64,000 nt of DNA from Mangrovitalea sediminis (GCF_002514725.1 NZ_NTLB01000001.1:930001-994000); one strand, 5' to 3'; positions 18,147 through 27,590 are shown, numbered from the stretch's first letter. Notes: generated by a model not told the origin, from the letters alone. A program made the numbers and translations.

Positions 18147-18519
18147 GCGCTCCCGCTGTCTCCGCCTCTTCGATCAGGGCGTCGTAGATCACCACTTTCT
18201 CCCGGAGTTTCTCCAGGTGCTGTTGCTGAACAGCAATATTGGCCTCCACGGCCCGGGCATGATCACGCATCATCTGCTGGCGTTCGCGCAAGGTCTCGGC
18301 TCCGGCGGCCCGCAGATTCGCGTAATGAATCATCTGCTCCAGGGACATGCCGGTTTCTTTCAGGCGCAGGATAAAGGCGATCGACGCCAGATCCCGCTCG
18401 GTAAAATCCCGATGACCATTGGGACGCCTGCGCACATCGCCGAGCAACCCGATTTTCTCGTAGTAACGCAACGTATAGGTGCTGAGACCGACGCGTCGGG
18501 AAAACTCAGCCACATTCAT
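18133..18519 (-). CDS. MerR-family transcriptional regulator
   Basis: A 128-residue MerR regulator. Residues 1-70 hold the winged helix (FSRRVGLSTYTLRYYEKIGLL, RRPNGHRDFTERDL); residues about 80-118 form the dimerisation coiled coil (RERQQMMRDHARAVEANIAVQQQHLEKL). There is no cysteine metal-binding loop, so a metal signal is unlikely; relatives sense aldehydes, redox or small organic molecules. ATG 18519 follows AGGAGTTTCAT. Its last codons contain the -35 and operator of the promoter that serves the next gene, so it probably activates that gene. Confidence 0.88.
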   Translation of the reverse strand: MNVAEFSRRVGLSTYTLRYYEKIGLLGDVRRRPNGHRDFTERDLASIAFILRLKETGMSLEQMIHYANLRAAGAETLRERQQMMRDHARAVEANIAVQQQHLEKLREKVVIYDALIEEAETAGALDLE

Positions 18520-18562
18520 ATGAAACTCCTTCGTAGACCGGCCGGCGCCATCGCATCCGGAT

Positions 18563-18904
18563 TCACGCCTCAGGCCGCTGCCGGGCATAACGCCGGATAT
18601 ATCGCATCAGCGGCACCAGGGCCAACAGGGGAACGAAGAGATAGACCGGCGCCCAGGGGCTGCCGGGCTCTGGTGCGAACGGACGCCCCAGAAAACCACA
18701 GGCCACCAGGAAAACGCCAAAACACAGGAAGAGCCAGCCGCCGAACGCATTGATGGCATACCAGTTACTGTCCGATGTGTAGGCTTTGCGTACCCGGATA
18801 CCGTAGAAGTGATTCATCGGCACCCGGCGCAGGATAAGCGGCACAGCCAGCGCCGCAGCCGCCAGCCCAAACCCGATATGGACATCCGGAATCGGTACGA
18901 TCAT
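18563..18904 (-). CDS. SdpI-like small membrane protein
   Basis: A 113-residue protein with three predicted membrane helices (about 8-25, 52-72 and 84-103). The segment RVPMNHFYGIRVRKAYTSDSNWYAINAFGGW is the SdpI/YhfL-type signature; in Bacillus SdpI gives immunity to the toxin SdpC, but small bacterial SdpI-like proteins generally have unknown function. ATG 18904 overlaps the stop of the upstream TMEM175 gene (ATGA), showing translational coupling. No sdpABC genes are nearby. Confidence 0.8.
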   Translation of the reverse strand: MIVPIPDVHIGFGLAAAALAVPLILRRVPMNHFYGIRVRKAYTSDSNWYAINAFGGWLFLCFGVFLVACGFLGRPFAPEPGSPWAPVYLFVPLLALVPLMRYIRRYARQRPEA

Positions 18905-19497
18905 AAGGCAGACCGCTCTTCCCTTGTCATCAGCACCCGCTCGATACGGCGGTCCGGAATCAGCCACATCAGGGCGACCAGAATGTAGAGGGTGCCGGAA
19001 ATCCAGGGCGAGACGAAGGCCAACGGAATGGCCGCACAATACAGGACCGGTGAAAGCTTACCTTTGACATCCCGGCCCACCGCATAGGCAAGCAACGAAT
19101 CGTCGCCCTGAGCGGCGATGATGGCACGCTGCAGCAGCCAATAGGCCATCGACGCCATTAACAGCACCAGGCCATACAGGGCTGTCGGTGCCGGCGCGAA
19201 ATGGTTTTCGCCCATCCAGCCGGTGGCGAACGGAATCAGCGACAGCCAAAACAGCAGATGCAGATTGGCCCAGAGTATGCCGCCCTTGACGGTACCCGCC
19301 GTATGAAACATGTGATGATGATTATTCCAGTAGATACCGACATAGATGAAACTGAGCAGATAACTGAGGAAGATCGGAATCAGGGCCAGCAGGGCACCCA
19401 GGTTATCGCCATGGGGAACCTTCAGTTCCAAAACCATGATGGTGATGATGATCGCCAGCACGCCATCGCTGAACGCCTCAAGCCGGTTCTTGCCCAT
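18901..19497 (-). CDS. TMEM175-family (DUF1211) potassium-channel-like protein
   Basis: A 198-residue membrane protein with about six helices. The defining motif RLEAFSDGVLAI occurs at the N-terminus, and the rest fits the DUF1211/TMEM175 fold. Human TMEM175 and some bacterial members are potassium channels that lack the classical selectivity filter; whether this one conducts ions is inference. The HHHMFH stretch in the third helix region is conspicuous. ATG 19497 was chosen because the family motif begins nine residues in. It overlaps the SdpI-like gene by four bases. Confidence 0.85.
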   Translation of the reverse strand: MGKNRLEAFSDGVLAIIITIMVLELKVPHGDNLGALLALIPIFLSYLLSFIYVGIYWNNHHHMFHTAGTVKGGILWANLHLLFWLSLIPFATGWMGENHFAPAPTALYGLVLLMASMAYWLLQRAIIAAQGDDSLLAYAVGRDVKGKLSPVLYCAAIPLAFVSPWISGTLYILVALMWLIPDRRIERVLMTREERSAL

Positions 19498-19857
19498 GGG
19501 AATTTTCCGTTGTTTTCGACATCCGACCATCATAACCAGTCGTGCGAACGAGACTAGCCTTTTGCCCGAAACCGGTAGCCATTTCTCTCCCCGAATCGGC
19601 TCAAATGCCTTGATTCATGCGCCATCCCTAAGATTGTCCGACAATCGATTTTCCTAGAAAAATCACGAAAATAAGGTCGTTTTGTGACCGCCATCATGTC
19701 CCCGAAGATACACACCCGTGTCTGTTCACAAAATTACCGCCCCCCCATTCTCATCCTCAGATAATGGGCGTAACGTTTACTCACAGATCATTACAAACCG
19801 GGACAGAAACAAACCGGTGTAACAACAAGAAGAACTGTCCCAGAGAGGTGATTAGCC
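19498..19857. other. Divergent intergenic region with an 13-bp palindrome
   Basis: No gene is seen in these 360 bases. They separate the TMEM175 operon (minus) from the DUF2156 gene (plus) and should hold both promoters. A palindrome ATTGTCCGACAAT occurs at 19633-19645 and an imperfect dyad (GATTTTCCTAGAAAAATC) just after it. The sequence here is more A/T-rich than its surroundings, with runs of A and T typical of regulatory DNA. Confidence 0.6.
19633..19645. promoter_or_regulatory. TTGTCCGACAA palindrome, candidate operator
   Basis: ATTGTCCGACAAT is an exact inverted repeat centred on C/G. The same 11-base core occurs on the opposite strand reading at 32017-32027 in the AraC/MBL intergenic region. 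A shared regulator of two promoters is possible. Confidence 0.4.
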
Positions 19858-20961
19858 GTGACCGCATCGATTCCATCATCCGCCCTGATACTGGATCGCC
19901 TGGCACTTCTTGAGTCGGCGACCGATCATTCCCTGTCGCTGCAGCAATGTCAGCGCCTGATTGCCCGTTTTGGCGGCCAGTCCAGCGCTTACTTCAACCT
20001 GCAGGAAGGGGTTCAGCGTTTTGGGATCGACGAAGTCGGCTTCATCGCCTACTTCCCGATGCGGACCATCATGGGCCGGGTCAATGTGGTCTTCGCCAAC
20101 CCGGTCTGCGATCCGGCTGCCCGCCCCTGGCTGATGCGCGCCTTCCTGAATCGTGTTCCCGGCCGCACCTTCTTTGTCGGTATCGATGCGGACGTGGCTC
20201 GCGATCTGCGTACCATCGGTTACAACATCAACGAAATGGGTACCGAATTCTCCATTCCCATTGCGGACTTCGATGTCAAAGGCAAGCACAAGAAGCAACT
20301 GCGCCATGCAGCCAATCTGGGTGAGCGTTGTGGCGTCGTGGTCAAGGAACAGACCTGGGATGAAGTGGATCAGGCGCAAGTGATGCAGATTTCTGATGCC
20401 TGGCGCAGCCATAAGGCCGTCAGCAGCCGCGAACTGCGCTTGCTGACCCGCCCTCCCGTTTTCAATGACGAATGGGGCGTGCGCAAGTTCTACTGCTATG
20501 ACGGCGACCGTCTGTTGGGTTACGTCTTCTTCGACCCTTACTACAAGAACGGTAAGGTCGTCGGCTACACCGCCAACATCCTGCGCCAGCAGTTCGATAA
20601 CGTGCCCAGCGGCCTGCTCGATTTCATCATTCTGGAAGCCATGAACATCTTCCGTGCCGAAGGTATCGAATGGCTTTCCCTGGGCATTTCGCCGCTACAT
20701 GGTGTCGCACCGGTAGAAGGCGAGCGCAAGATCGTCCGCAAGATCTGCAGTTTCCTCTACGAACACGGCAACAAGTTCTATGCCTTCAAGGCACTGGCCT
20801 ACCACAAGTCCCGCTACCGCGGCATCGAAACCAAGTGGTACGTCGCCACTGATGACATCCCGGCCCTGAAAGTCGCCTGGACCATCCTCCGCGGCACCGG
20901 CATCCTCGGCCAGGTCAAGCTGTCACCGGCTGGCGCCAGTATCATGGCAGGACTGCTCTGA
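19858..20961 (+). CDS. DUF2156 (phosphatidylglycerol lysyltransferase C-terminal-like) protein
   Basis: A 367-residue soluble protein made of the LPG_synthase_C/DUF2156 domain, a double GNAT-like fold. In MprF the same domain moves an aminoacyl group from tRNA to phosphatidylglycerol, but there it follows a large membrane region that is absent here. Recognisable features include GKHKKQLRHAANLG and the GKVVGYTANILRQ and EWLSLGISPLHG segments. Substrate unknown; aminoacyl- or acyl-transfer is inference from the fold. Start is GTG 19858, eight bases after AGAGAGGTGA. A true intrinsic terminator follows at 20986-21013. Confidence 0.83.
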   Translation: MTASIPSSALILDRLALLESATDHSLSLQQCQRLIARFGGQSSAYFNLQEGVQRFGIDEVGFIAYFPMRTIMGRVNVVFANPVCDPAARPWLMRAFLNRVPGRTFFVGIDADVARDLRTIGYNINEMGTEFSIPIADFDVKGKHKKQLRHAANLGERCGVVVKEQTWDEVDQAQVMQISDAWRSHKAVSSRELRLLTRPPVFNDEWGVRKFYCYDGDRLLGYVFFDPYYKNGKVVGYTANILRQQFDNVPSGLLDFIILEAMNIFRAEGIEWLSLGISPLHGVAPVEGERKIVRKICSFLYEHGNKFYAFKALAYHKSRYRGIETKWYVATDDIPALKVAWTILRGTGILGQVKLSPAGASIMAGLL

Positions 20962-20985
20962 GCCGATCCGGTTCGACGACACTGA

Positions 20986-21013
20986 AAAGCCGCGCGAATG
21001 CGCGGCTTTTTTT
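20986..21013 (+). terminator. Rho-independent terminator after the DUF2156 gene
   Basis: Stem AAAGCCGCGC / GCGCGGCTTT around a GAAT loop, followed by a run of T residues. This is the only hairpin on the plus strand here with a clear U-tract. Confidence 0.9.
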
Positions 21014-21122
21014 CGTTGACGGGCTTGCACTGCATGGTGGCGACTCAACTTCCGCCCGTCCCAGGCTTTATGCCAGCCATGCGAACCTCTATGATGCGAT
21101 CAAAGTACTCGAAGAGGTTTCA

Positions 21123-21155
21123 GTGAGCGCGCGCCCACATTCACCACCCCCATGA
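21123..21155 (+). other. Possible 10-codon leader overlapping the next start
   Basis: A GTG at 21123 preceded by GAGG starts an in-frame run of ten codons ending in TGA at 21153-21155. The stop overlaps the ATG at 21152 of the next gene as ATGA. That next gene has no ribosome-binding site of its own, so translational coupling to this leader would explain how it is read. Confidence 0.35.
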
Positions 21156-21469
21156 CAACACCACCCGATACCCTGACCCCCACCCAATATGCCCGGATCC
21201 TTCGCTGGGAGCGCTGGCACCGCCGCTATGCCACTATGGCCTTCATCGTGCTCGGCAGTGTCATCGTGCTCGGCCATCCCGGAGGGCAACTCCACCTCGG
21301 CCTGACAGGGCTGGCCCTGGCGGCACTCATTGTCCCCATTCCGCTGTTCCAGCTTTTCCTGCGCTGTCCGGCCTGCGGAAGATACCCCGGTTGGGAAGCC
21401 CGCCTCGAAGCGCCCCGACGCTGCCACCATTGCGATGCCGCCCTGCACGATGATCGAACAAATCCTTGA
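21152..21469 (+). CDS. Small membrane protein with C-terminal zinc-ribbon-like cysteines
   Basis: A 105-residue protein. It has two hydrophobic stretches (about 30-44 and 48-68), then a cysteine-rich tail with CPACG and CHHCD, spaced like a zinc ribbon. I do not recognise a named family. No ribosome-binding site stands before ATG 21152; see the overlapping leader at 21123. It ends at 21469, where its stop codon forms part of the -35 of the metal-regulated promoter, and the copper MerR gene follows 86 bases later on the same strand. Confidence 0.6.
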   Translation: MTTPPDTLTPTQYARILRWERWHRRYATMAFIVLGSVIVLGHPGGQLHLGLTGLALAALIVPIPLFQLFLRCPACGRYPGWEARLEAPRRCHHCDAALHDDRTNP

Positions 21470-21497
21470 CCTATGACCTACTCAAAGGTTTTACAGT
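21466..21497 (+). promoter_or_regulatory. MerR-type promoter of the copper operon
   Basis: TTGACC (21466-21471), 20-bp spacer, TACAGT (21492-21497). The spacer contains ACCT-N6-AGGT as a dyad. It reads into the MerR gene and then copA, as expected for a metal-activated MerR operon that regulates itself. Confidence 0.6.
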
Positions 21498-21555
21498 AGA
21501 CGTAGTATTGGGCTGAAGCCCATTGATGCCGACGCTGCAAAAGGGGAAGCGGATC

Positions 21556-21981
21556 ATGCACGTCTCTGAGATTGCCGCCGCGGCCGGGGTCAACCCGGAA
21601 ACCGTTCGCTACTACACCCGGCAGCAACTGCTGCACCCGGAACGCAATCCGGATAACGGCTACCACCGCTATTCCGTGGATGACCTCAGGCGCCTGCGCT
21701 TCGCCCGCAAAGCCCGGCAACTTGGCTTCAGCCTGCAGGAGATCAGTGAAATCCTGCACGAGGCCGACGAGCACAACTCGCCTTGCCCCATGGTCCGCCA
21801 CGTCTTCGAACAACGATTGGCGGACGTGGAAAAACAGCTGAATGAATTACAATCCCTGCGGGACCGCATGCGCGAGGCGATGAGCATCTGGCAGGAAATG
21901 CCGGACGGTGCACCCGACGGCCACACGATTTGCCGCCTGATCGAACACTGGGACGATCAGGAAGTCCGGAAGGAGGCCTGA
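21556..21981 (+). CDS. MerR-family metal-responsive regulator (copper operon)
   Basis: A 141-residue MerR regulator. Residues 1-70 are the winged helix ([35 protein letters not shown]). The C-terminal part has a dimerisation helix ending in metal-loop cysteines: C in [13 protein letters not shown] and C near the end in HTICRLIE. This layout fits soft-metal sensors such as CueR/CadR/ZntR, though the spacing differs from classical CueR. ATG 21556 follows GAAGCGG. It overlaps nothing but lies four bases before copA, so it is the first gene of the copper operon, and the promoter upstream has the MerR-type long spacer. Confidence 0.85.
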   Translation: MHVSEIAAAAGVNPETVRYYTRQQLLHPERNPDNGYHRYSVDDLRRLRFARKARQLGFSLQEISEILHEADEHNSPCPMVRHVFEQRLADVEKQLNELQSLRDRMREAMSIWQEMPDGAPDGHTICRLIEHWDDQEVRKEA

Positions 21982-21985
21982 CACC

Positions 21986-24859
21986 ATGAACGAAATCACA
22001 CACACGCCCAAAGCCGACTTGCTGCTCGGTATTTCAGGAGCCAGCTGTCAGGGCTGTGCCAAAAAGATCACCCGGACGCTGGAAGCCCTCGACGGTGTCG
22101 AGTCCGTCTCGGTAGACCTGGAGAACCAGCGTGTCGCCGTGACCGGTCACCCCGATGCCGCAGCCGCCGCCCAGGCCGTCACCGATGCAGGCTATCCCGC
22201 GCAGGTTCTCGACACGGGAAGCACCAGTGAAACGACGCCAGAGCCGCAGGATGCAAATCTGGTGCTCGGCATCTCCGGCGCCAGTTGCCAGGGGTGCGCC
22301 AAGAAAATCACCCGGACGCTGGAAGCTCTCGACGGTGTCGAATCCGTCTCGGTAGACCTGGAGAACCAGCGTGTCGCCGTGACCGGTCACCCCGATGCCG
22401 CAGCCGCCGCCCAGGCCGTCACCGATGCGGGCTATCCCGCGCAGGTTTTGGAGGCCCAGACGGCCCGCGAAGAGGCTGACGAAACGACAGCACCAGCGTG
22501 CGAGCTCACCGAGACCGCCACAGCTGAAACCGCCGCCCCGGCCGGGACTGGACAAACCATCAACCTGAATGTCACCGGTGCCAAGTGCGCCTCCTGCGTG
22601 CGCACCATCGAGCAGGCCCTGCGCAGCGTGCCCGGCGTCAGCGCGGCTTCCATGAATTTCGCTGACCGCTCCGCCCAGGTGGAAGGCGACGTAAACCCTC
22701 ACCAATTGGTCAAAGCCGTGGAAGATGCCGGTTACGGCGCCAGTGTCATCGAGGATGAGGAGAGCGGCGATGCCGAACGGGAAGCGGCCGAAACGGCCCA
22801 TTACCGGTCACTGATTCGCAATATGTGGATTGGGCTCGGGCTGGGCGTCCCCTTGATGTTGTGGGGCCTGTTCGGGGGCAGCATGTCAGTTGCGCCGGAT
22901 AGCATCGGGCACTGGGTCTGGCTCGGTATCGGCATCCTGACATTGGGCGTCCTCGCCTATGCAGGCAACCACTTCTTCACCGGCGCCTGGAAGGCCTTCA
23001 GGCACCACAGCGCCAACATGGACACGCTGATCGCGGTCGGCACAGGAACCGCCTGGCTGTACTCGATCGTCGTGGTGCTGTTTCCAGAATGGCTCCCCCC
23101 CGGCGCCCGCCACGTCTATTTCGAGGCATCGGCCATGATCATCGGCCTGATCAACCTGGGCCAGGCGCTGGAGGTGCGGGCCCGGGGCAAGACCTCCCAG
23201 GCCATACGACGCCTCCTCGATCTACGCGCCAAAACCGCGCGCGTGCTGCGCGACGGGTCAGAGCAGGACATTCCCGTCGAACAGGTCCAGCAGGGTGACC
23301 TGATCCGTGTAAGACCCGGAGAGAAAATCGCCGTCGACGGCGAAGTCGTCGAAGGACAGAGCCGTATCGACGAATCCATGCTGACCGGGGAACCCATGCC
23401 GGTCGGTAAAAATCCGGGCGATACCGTGGCCGGCGGTACGCTGAACCAGAGCGGCAGCCTGGTGTATCGGGCCACTCGCGTCGGTCGGGACACGGCCCTT
23501 GCCCAGATCATACGCATGGTCAAAAAAGCCCAGGGTGCCAAGCCGCCCATCGGGCGCCTGGCAGATGACGTCGCGGCCGTGTTTGTTCCGGTGATCCTGC
23601 TGATTGCGGTTGCCGCCGCACTCATCTGGTACGACGTCGGACCGGCACCTCAGATCGTGCACATGATGGTGGCGGCAACGACGGTCCTGATCATCGCCTG
23701 TCCCTGCGCCCTGGGCCTGGCCACTCCCATCTCCGTCATGGTCGGGGTCGGCAAGGCCGCCGAGTACGGTGTCCTCATGCGTCAAGGCGAAGCCTTACAG
23801 ACTGCGGGACAGCTCAATACCGTGGTCCTCGACAAGACTGGCACCATGACGGAAGGACGCCCCACCGTCACCGCCATCCTGCCGCAGCCAGGCTGGGACA
23901 ACGACGCCCTGCTGCGCATCGCGGCCGCCGTCGAACGCCCATCCGAACATCCGCTGGCGACAGCGGTGACCGGTGCGGCAGAGGAGCGCCAGCTGTCGCT
24001 GCCGGAATGCACCGAGTTCGAGGCGATCAACGGCAAGGGCGTGCGCGGCCGGATCGAGGGCCGGGAAGTCCTGATCGGCAACCGCAGCTGGCTGTCGGCA
24101 CAGGGCGTAAGCACCGAGGAACTGCAGAGCGCCGTCAACGAGGTCACGGCCGGCGCGGGCACACCGCTGCTGATTGCCGTCGATGGCGAAACCGCGGGGG
24201 TGATCGGTATTGCCGACCGCCTCAAGGACGACACCAGGGCCGCCATTCAGCGTCTGCGCAAGCTCGGCCTGCACGTCGTCATGCTGACCGGCGACATTCG
24301 CGCCACGGCAGAGGCCATTGCACGGCAAGCCGGGGTCGATGAAATCCATGCGGAAGTCCTGCCGGAAGACAAGGCCCGCATCGTACGTGAACTGCGCGAA
24401 TCCGGAGCCCGGGTTGCCATGGTCGGCGATGGCATCAACGACGCACCGGCCCTGGCCGAGTCCGATGTGGGCTTCGCCATCGGCACCGGCACCGACGTCG
24501 CTATCGAAAGTGCCGCGGTGACCCTGATGCGGGGCTCGCTGCACGGTGTAGCGGATGCCATCGAGATTTCTCGGGCGACCGTGCGCAATATCCGTCAGAA
24601 CCTGTTCGGCGCTTTCGTCTACAACAGCCTCGGTGTTCCGATCGCCGCCGGCGTGCTTTACCCGCTCTGGGGCCTGCTGCTCAGCCCGGTGATTGCCGGC
24701 GCCGCCATGTCGCTGTCCTCGGTCACCGTGGTCAGTAATGCCGGACGTCTGCGCTTTTTCAAACCGGGCTCGGCGGGCCTTACGGGTGAAACGGGGAAGG
24801 CACAGGACACTGACGTCAACACGCCCACCCCTCAGCCAACCGCAGGAGGTCGTTCATGA
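21986..24859 (+). CDS. copA: Copper-exporting P1B-type ATPase with three HMA domains
   Basis: A 957-residue heavy-metal P-type ATPase. Three N-terminal metal-binding domains carry SCQGC, SCQGC and KCASC, each in a GASC or GAKC context. The core motifs are TGEPMPVGK, the metal-site [12 protein letters not shown] in helix 6 (CPC, copper type), [11 protein letters not shown] with the phosphorylated aspartate, the HP box SEHPLATAV, and [11 protein letters not shown]. CopA pumps Cu(I) from the cytoplasm to the periplasm. The first two HMA domains are near-identical copies (see repeat entries). The stop overlaps the ATG of the cupredoxin gene. Confidence 0.95.
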   Translation: MNEITHTPKADLLLGISGASCQGCAKKITRTLEALDGVESVSVDLENQRVAVTGHPDAAAAAQAVTDAGYPAQVLDTGSTSETTPEPQDANLVLGISGASCQGCAKKITRTLEALDGVESVSVDLENQRVAVTGHPDAAAAAQAVTDAGYPAQVLEAQTAREEADETTAPACELTETATAETAAPAGTGQTINLNVTGAKCASCVRTIEQALRSVPGVSAASMNFADRSAQVEGDVNPHQLVKAVEDAGYGASVIEDEESGDAEREAAETAHYRSLIRNMWIGLGLGVPLMLWGLFGGSMSVAPDSIGHWVWLGIGILTLGVLAYAGNHFFTGAWKAFRHHSANMDTLIAVGTGTAWLYSIVVVLFPEWLPPGARHVYFEASAMIIGLINLGQALEVRARGKTSQAIRRLLDLRAKTARVLRDGSEQDIPVEQVQQGDLIRVRPGEKIAVDGEVVEGQSRIDESMLTGEPMPVGKNPGDTVAGGTLNQSGSLVYRATRVGRDTALAQIIRMVKKAQGAKPPIGRLADDVAAVFVPVILLIAVAAALIWYDVGPAPQIVHMMVAATTVLIIACPCALGLATPISVMVGVGKAAEYGVLMRQGEALQTAGQLNTVVLDKTGTMTEGRPTVTAILPQPGWDNDALLRIAAAVERPSEHPLATAVTGAAEERQLSLPECTEFEAINGKGVRGRIEGREVLIGNRSWLSAQGVSTEELQSAVNEVTAGAGTPLLIAVDGETAGVIGIADRLKDDTRAAIQRLRKLGLHVVMLTGDIRATAEAIARQAGVDEIHAEVLPEDKARIVRELRESGARVAMVGDGINDAPALAESDVGFAIGTGTDVAIESAAVTLMRGSLHGVADAIEISRATVRNIRQNLFGAFVYNSLGVPIAAGVLYPLWGLLLSPVIAGAAMSLSSVTVVSNAGRLRFFKPGSAGLTGETGKAQDTDVNTPTPQPTAGGRS
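22023..22207 (+). repeat. HMA-domain tandem copy 1 in copA
   Basis: This 185-base segment recurs exactly 240 bases downstream at 22263-22447. The 5' 60 bases differ at about ten positions, nearly all silent, and the remaining 125 bases differ at three. The encoded residues are identical. Confidence 0.9.
22263..22447 (+). repeat. HMA-domain tandem copy 2 in copA
   Basis: Second copy of the segment at 22023-22207, offset 240 bases (80 codons). The uneven divergence along its length points to gene conversion after duplication rather than a recent whole-domain copy. Confidence 0.9.
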
Positions 24860-25218
24860 ACCTGCTCGTCAATCTGGCCGGCCTGCTGATTGCAGCCTTT
24901 GTCGTCTGGTGGTTCTGGCTCTGGAAACCCCGCCAGGCGCTGGTATCGGCCGGTCGCCCCATCGATATTCTGGTGGACGACGGCATTTACGAACCCGCCT
25001 ATATAGAGACCCCCAAGGGACAGCCGCTGACGCTGCGCTTCCTGCGAAAGGATGCCAGCCCCTGTGCCGAACAGGTCATCTTTCACGGACTGGATATCAG
25101 CGAAACGCTGCCGATCGGCAAGCCCAAGGAAATCCGGTTCACCCCGAAACAGGCCGGTACTTTCCGCTTCACCTGCCAGATGCAGATGTATCAAGGGCAG
25201 CTCAAAGTCACGGACTGA
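24856..25218 (+). CDS. Cupredoxin-domain protein with N-terminal membrane anchor
   Basis: A 120-residue protein with one N-terminal transmembrane helix ([18 protein letters not shown]) and a small cupredoxin-like beta-barrel after it. Candidate copper ligands are His in VIFHGL and Cys/Met in [11 protein letters not shown] near the end. It overlaps the copA stop (ATGA) and is therefore translated with it. Similar short cupredoxins follow copA in other proteobacteria and probably bind the exported copper in the periplasm; that role is inference. Confidence 0.85.
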   Translation: MNLLVNLAGLLIAAFVVWWFWLWKPRQALVSAGRPIDILVDDGIYEPAYIETPKGQPLTLRFLRKDASPCAEQVIFHGLDISETLPIGKPKEIRFTPKQAGTFRFTCQMQMYQGQLKVTD

Positions 25219-25400
25219 TGGGCGGCGCGTCTTGAGACGCATCAAGGCTGGAGATCAAAGACAAGCTTCGTTGTAGCGCTGCCGGCGACGGACCGTTACC
25301 ATGTCGAACATCGCGCCGTTGCTGTCGGCGATGACCGGTTTCCCCCCGAAACCTTGGCGGCAACGGCTTTGTCCGCCTGACCACTCGATGCTGCCGACAC

Positions 25401-26078
25401 ATGCGCCTGTTACTGGTTGAAGACGATCTGCCTCTTGCTGGTACGCTGCAATCATTGCTGCGAGAACACCATTACACCGTCGACTGGGTCGACGATGGCC
25501 GACAGGCGCTCAATGCCCTGGCAGACGAGCGTTTCGATGCCATTGTCCTGGACCTGACCCTACCGGGGCTGGACGGCCTGGAGGTGATCGCCAGAGCCCG
25601 GCAGCAAGGCATCAATACCCCGATCATCGTGCTCACGGCCCGCGGCGAGCTGGGCAATCGGCTGGAAGGCCTGGATGCCGGCGCCGACGACTACCTGCCC
25701 AAACCTTTCGCCTTCGACGAACTGCTGGCGCGCCTACGTGCGGTTATCCGGCGCACCGGAGGGCAGGGCTCACCCACCCTCGACGTCGGCACCCTGCAAA
25801 TCGACCCCGCGCATTTTTCCGTGTCGCTGAACGACCTGCCGCTGACGGTGTCCCGCTCCGAGTTCATGCTGCTCCACTGCCTCGCGCGCAATGCCGGCAA
25901 AGTGGTGACGCGCAGCCGGCTCGAAGAACAACTTTATGGCTGGGAAGAAGGTGTCGAAAGTAACGCGCTGGAAGTGCATATCCACAACCTGCGCAAGAAG
26001 ATTGGTAAGACCGGTATCCGCACAGTGAGGGGTGTCGGCTATCTCCTCGATCCGAAAACCCTGACCAGCGGCGCCTGA
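25401..26078 (+). CDS. OmpR/PhoB-family response regulator (PmrA/QseB-like)
   Basis: A 225-residue two-component regulator: receiver domain (1-115) with D51 as the phosphorylation site in IVLDLTLPGLDGLEV and K100-type lysine in YLPKPF, then a winged-helix output domain (ESNALEVHIHNLRKKIG). It resembles PmrA/QseB regulators that respond to metal or envelope stress. The next gene, its sensor kinase, starts three bases after its stop. It follows the copper export genes by 180 bases, so a metal role is possible but not shown. Confidence 0.9.
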   Translation: MRLLLVEDDLPLAGTLQSLLREHHYTVDWVDDGRQALNALADERFDAIVLDLTLPGLDGLEVIARARQQGINTPIIVLTARGELGNRLEGLDAGADDYLPKPFAFDELLARLRAVIRRTGGQGSPTLDVGTLQIDPAHFSVSLNDLPLTVSRSEFMLLHCLARNAGKVVTRSRLEEQLYGWEEGVESNALEVHIHNLRKKIGKTGIRTVRGVGYLLDPKTLTSGA

Positions 26079-26081
26079 GCC

Positions 26082-27482
26082 ATGCCGATACGCCGCACCC
26101 TGATTCTTGCCATCCTCGGCGTCGTCGTTACCATCTATGCCGTCGCGCTTTTCCTGAGCTACCGGGAAAGTACACAGACACTGAGCCGTCTGTTCGACGG
26201 TCAGCTGGCGCAATCCGCCCACGTGGTCGAAGGGTTGATCCGTGAGCATGTCTCCGGCGAAGCTCTCGAACGCCTGCGGGAGCGACTAACCCGACCGAGG
26301 GAGGACGTTGAGGACAAGGACAGTGCCATCGACAACCTGGGCATTCTGGGCAAAGGCACAAGTGAGCATCTCGATAAGGCGATGGCCTTCCAGGTCTGGA
26401 CGCCCGATGGCGACCCCCTGCTGGATAGCCCTGCCGCCCTCAACGCCCCCCTTAAAGAAACGCCGGCCTATGACTGGATCCGGGACCAGCACTGGCGCTG
26501 GCGGACCTATACGCTGCACGACAGCCGCACCGGATACTGGATTCGCACCGCCCAGCGAGGCGACCTGCGCCAGGAGTTGGCCACCAAGCTGGCCCTGGGC
26601 AATACCATGCCGCTGCTCATCGCCCTGCCCTGCCTGATGCTGGTGCTGCCAGGCGTCATCTGGCTCGGCTTCCGCCCACTTGCCCGCCTCGAACGGCAGA
26701 TCCAGGGCATGGCGCCGACACAGGTGGAACCCCTCGACGAATCGGTCGCGCCGAAAGAGGTCCGCAGCTTGGTCAGGGCGCTCAATAAACTGCTGATACG
26801 TCTTAGCGAAGCGCTGGACCGGGAACGGCAGTTCACGGCCAACGCCGCCCACGAATTGCGCACTCCCCTGACCGCCTTGCGGCTCAATATCGAAAGCCAA
26901 CTGAAACAGGATCCTGAGCGTCGGCAGGCACTGCTCGCGTCCGTGGATCGTATGGTCAATCTGGTGCAGCAGATGCTGTTGCTGAGCCGGCTCGATCCGG
27001 AGCGTTCCATAGACGCCACGCCCTGCAACCTGAACCCTCTGGTCGCCGAAGTGCTGGCGGAGCTGGCGCCGGTGGCGATGAAGAAGGACGTCGAGCTGAT
27101 GCTTGAGGAAAGCGCAACCACGGCTCCCGTCGTCAAGGGTAACCCCGTGTTGCTCGCCACGCTGGTGCGGAACCTGGTCGGTAACGCCATTCAATACAGC
27201 CCGCCCGGCAGCACCGTGGAGGTTTTTCTGCACGTCGCCGACGCAGGCCCGACGCTGCTGATCAGAGACTATGGTCCCGGCATACCACCGCTCGAACGCC
27301 AACGGGTCATGCAGCGCTTCGTGCGGCTGGATCACCGCCTCGGGCAGGGGTCCGGGCTGGGGCTGGCCATCGTGTCACGCATCGCAGAACTGCATGGTGC
27401 GGAGATCGCCCTGGACAGCACGGATGATCGACAGCAGGGGTTGAGCGTGACGGTCCGTTTTACATTGACGGCGACGGACTAA
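26082..27482 (+). CDS. Sensor histidine kinase
   Basis: A 466-residue membrane kinase. Two membrane helices (about 7-27 and 175-197) enclose a periplasmic sensor of about 150 residues, followed by a HAMP-like linker. The H box is at H257 (FTANAAHELRTPLTALRL); the N box is NLVGNAIQYSPPGSTV, and the G boxes are DYGPGIPP and GQGSGLGLAIV. It pairs with the response regulator immediately upstream. The sensory domain gives no ligand by eye; its Trp-rich segment DWIRDQHWRWRTYTLHD is like that of PmrB/QseC-type sensors. Confidence 0.9.
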   Translation: MPIRRTLILAILGVVVTIYAVALFLSYRESTQTLSRLFDGQLAQSAHVVEGLIREHVSGEALERLRERLTRPREDVEDKDSAIDNLGILGKGTSEHLDKAMAFQVWTPDGDPLLDSPAALNAPLKETPAYDWIRDQHWRWRTYTLHDSRTGYWIRTAQRGDLRQELATKLALGNTMPLLIALPCLMLVLPGVIWLGFRPLARLERQIQGMAPTQVEPLDESVAPKEVRSLVRALNKLLIRLSEALDRERQFTANAAHELRTPLTALRLNIESQLKQDPERRQALLASVDRMVNLVQQMLLLSRLDPERSIDATPCNLNPLVAEVLAELAPVAMKKDVELMLEESATTAPVVKGNPVLLATLVRNLVGNAIQYSPPGSTVEVFLHVADAGPTLLIRDYGPGIPPLERQRVMQRFVRLDHRLGQGSGLGLAIVSRIAELHGAEIALDSTDDRQQGLSVTVRFTLTATD

Positions 27483-27590
27483 GTCTCGATCACATAAAGG
27501 AATTGAGCAGCGGGAAGCGCCACGCCGGATGGCAGTGGCGCGAAGAGGGCAATATCGGCAGGCTAGCGCTGCGCCGTTACCCCAGGCGTC

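Noticed and set aside
21986-24859. Cadmium or zinc ATPase instead of copper
   Set aside because: The membrane motif is CPC with a three-domain HMA N-terminus, and a cupredoxin follows, all favouring Cu(I).
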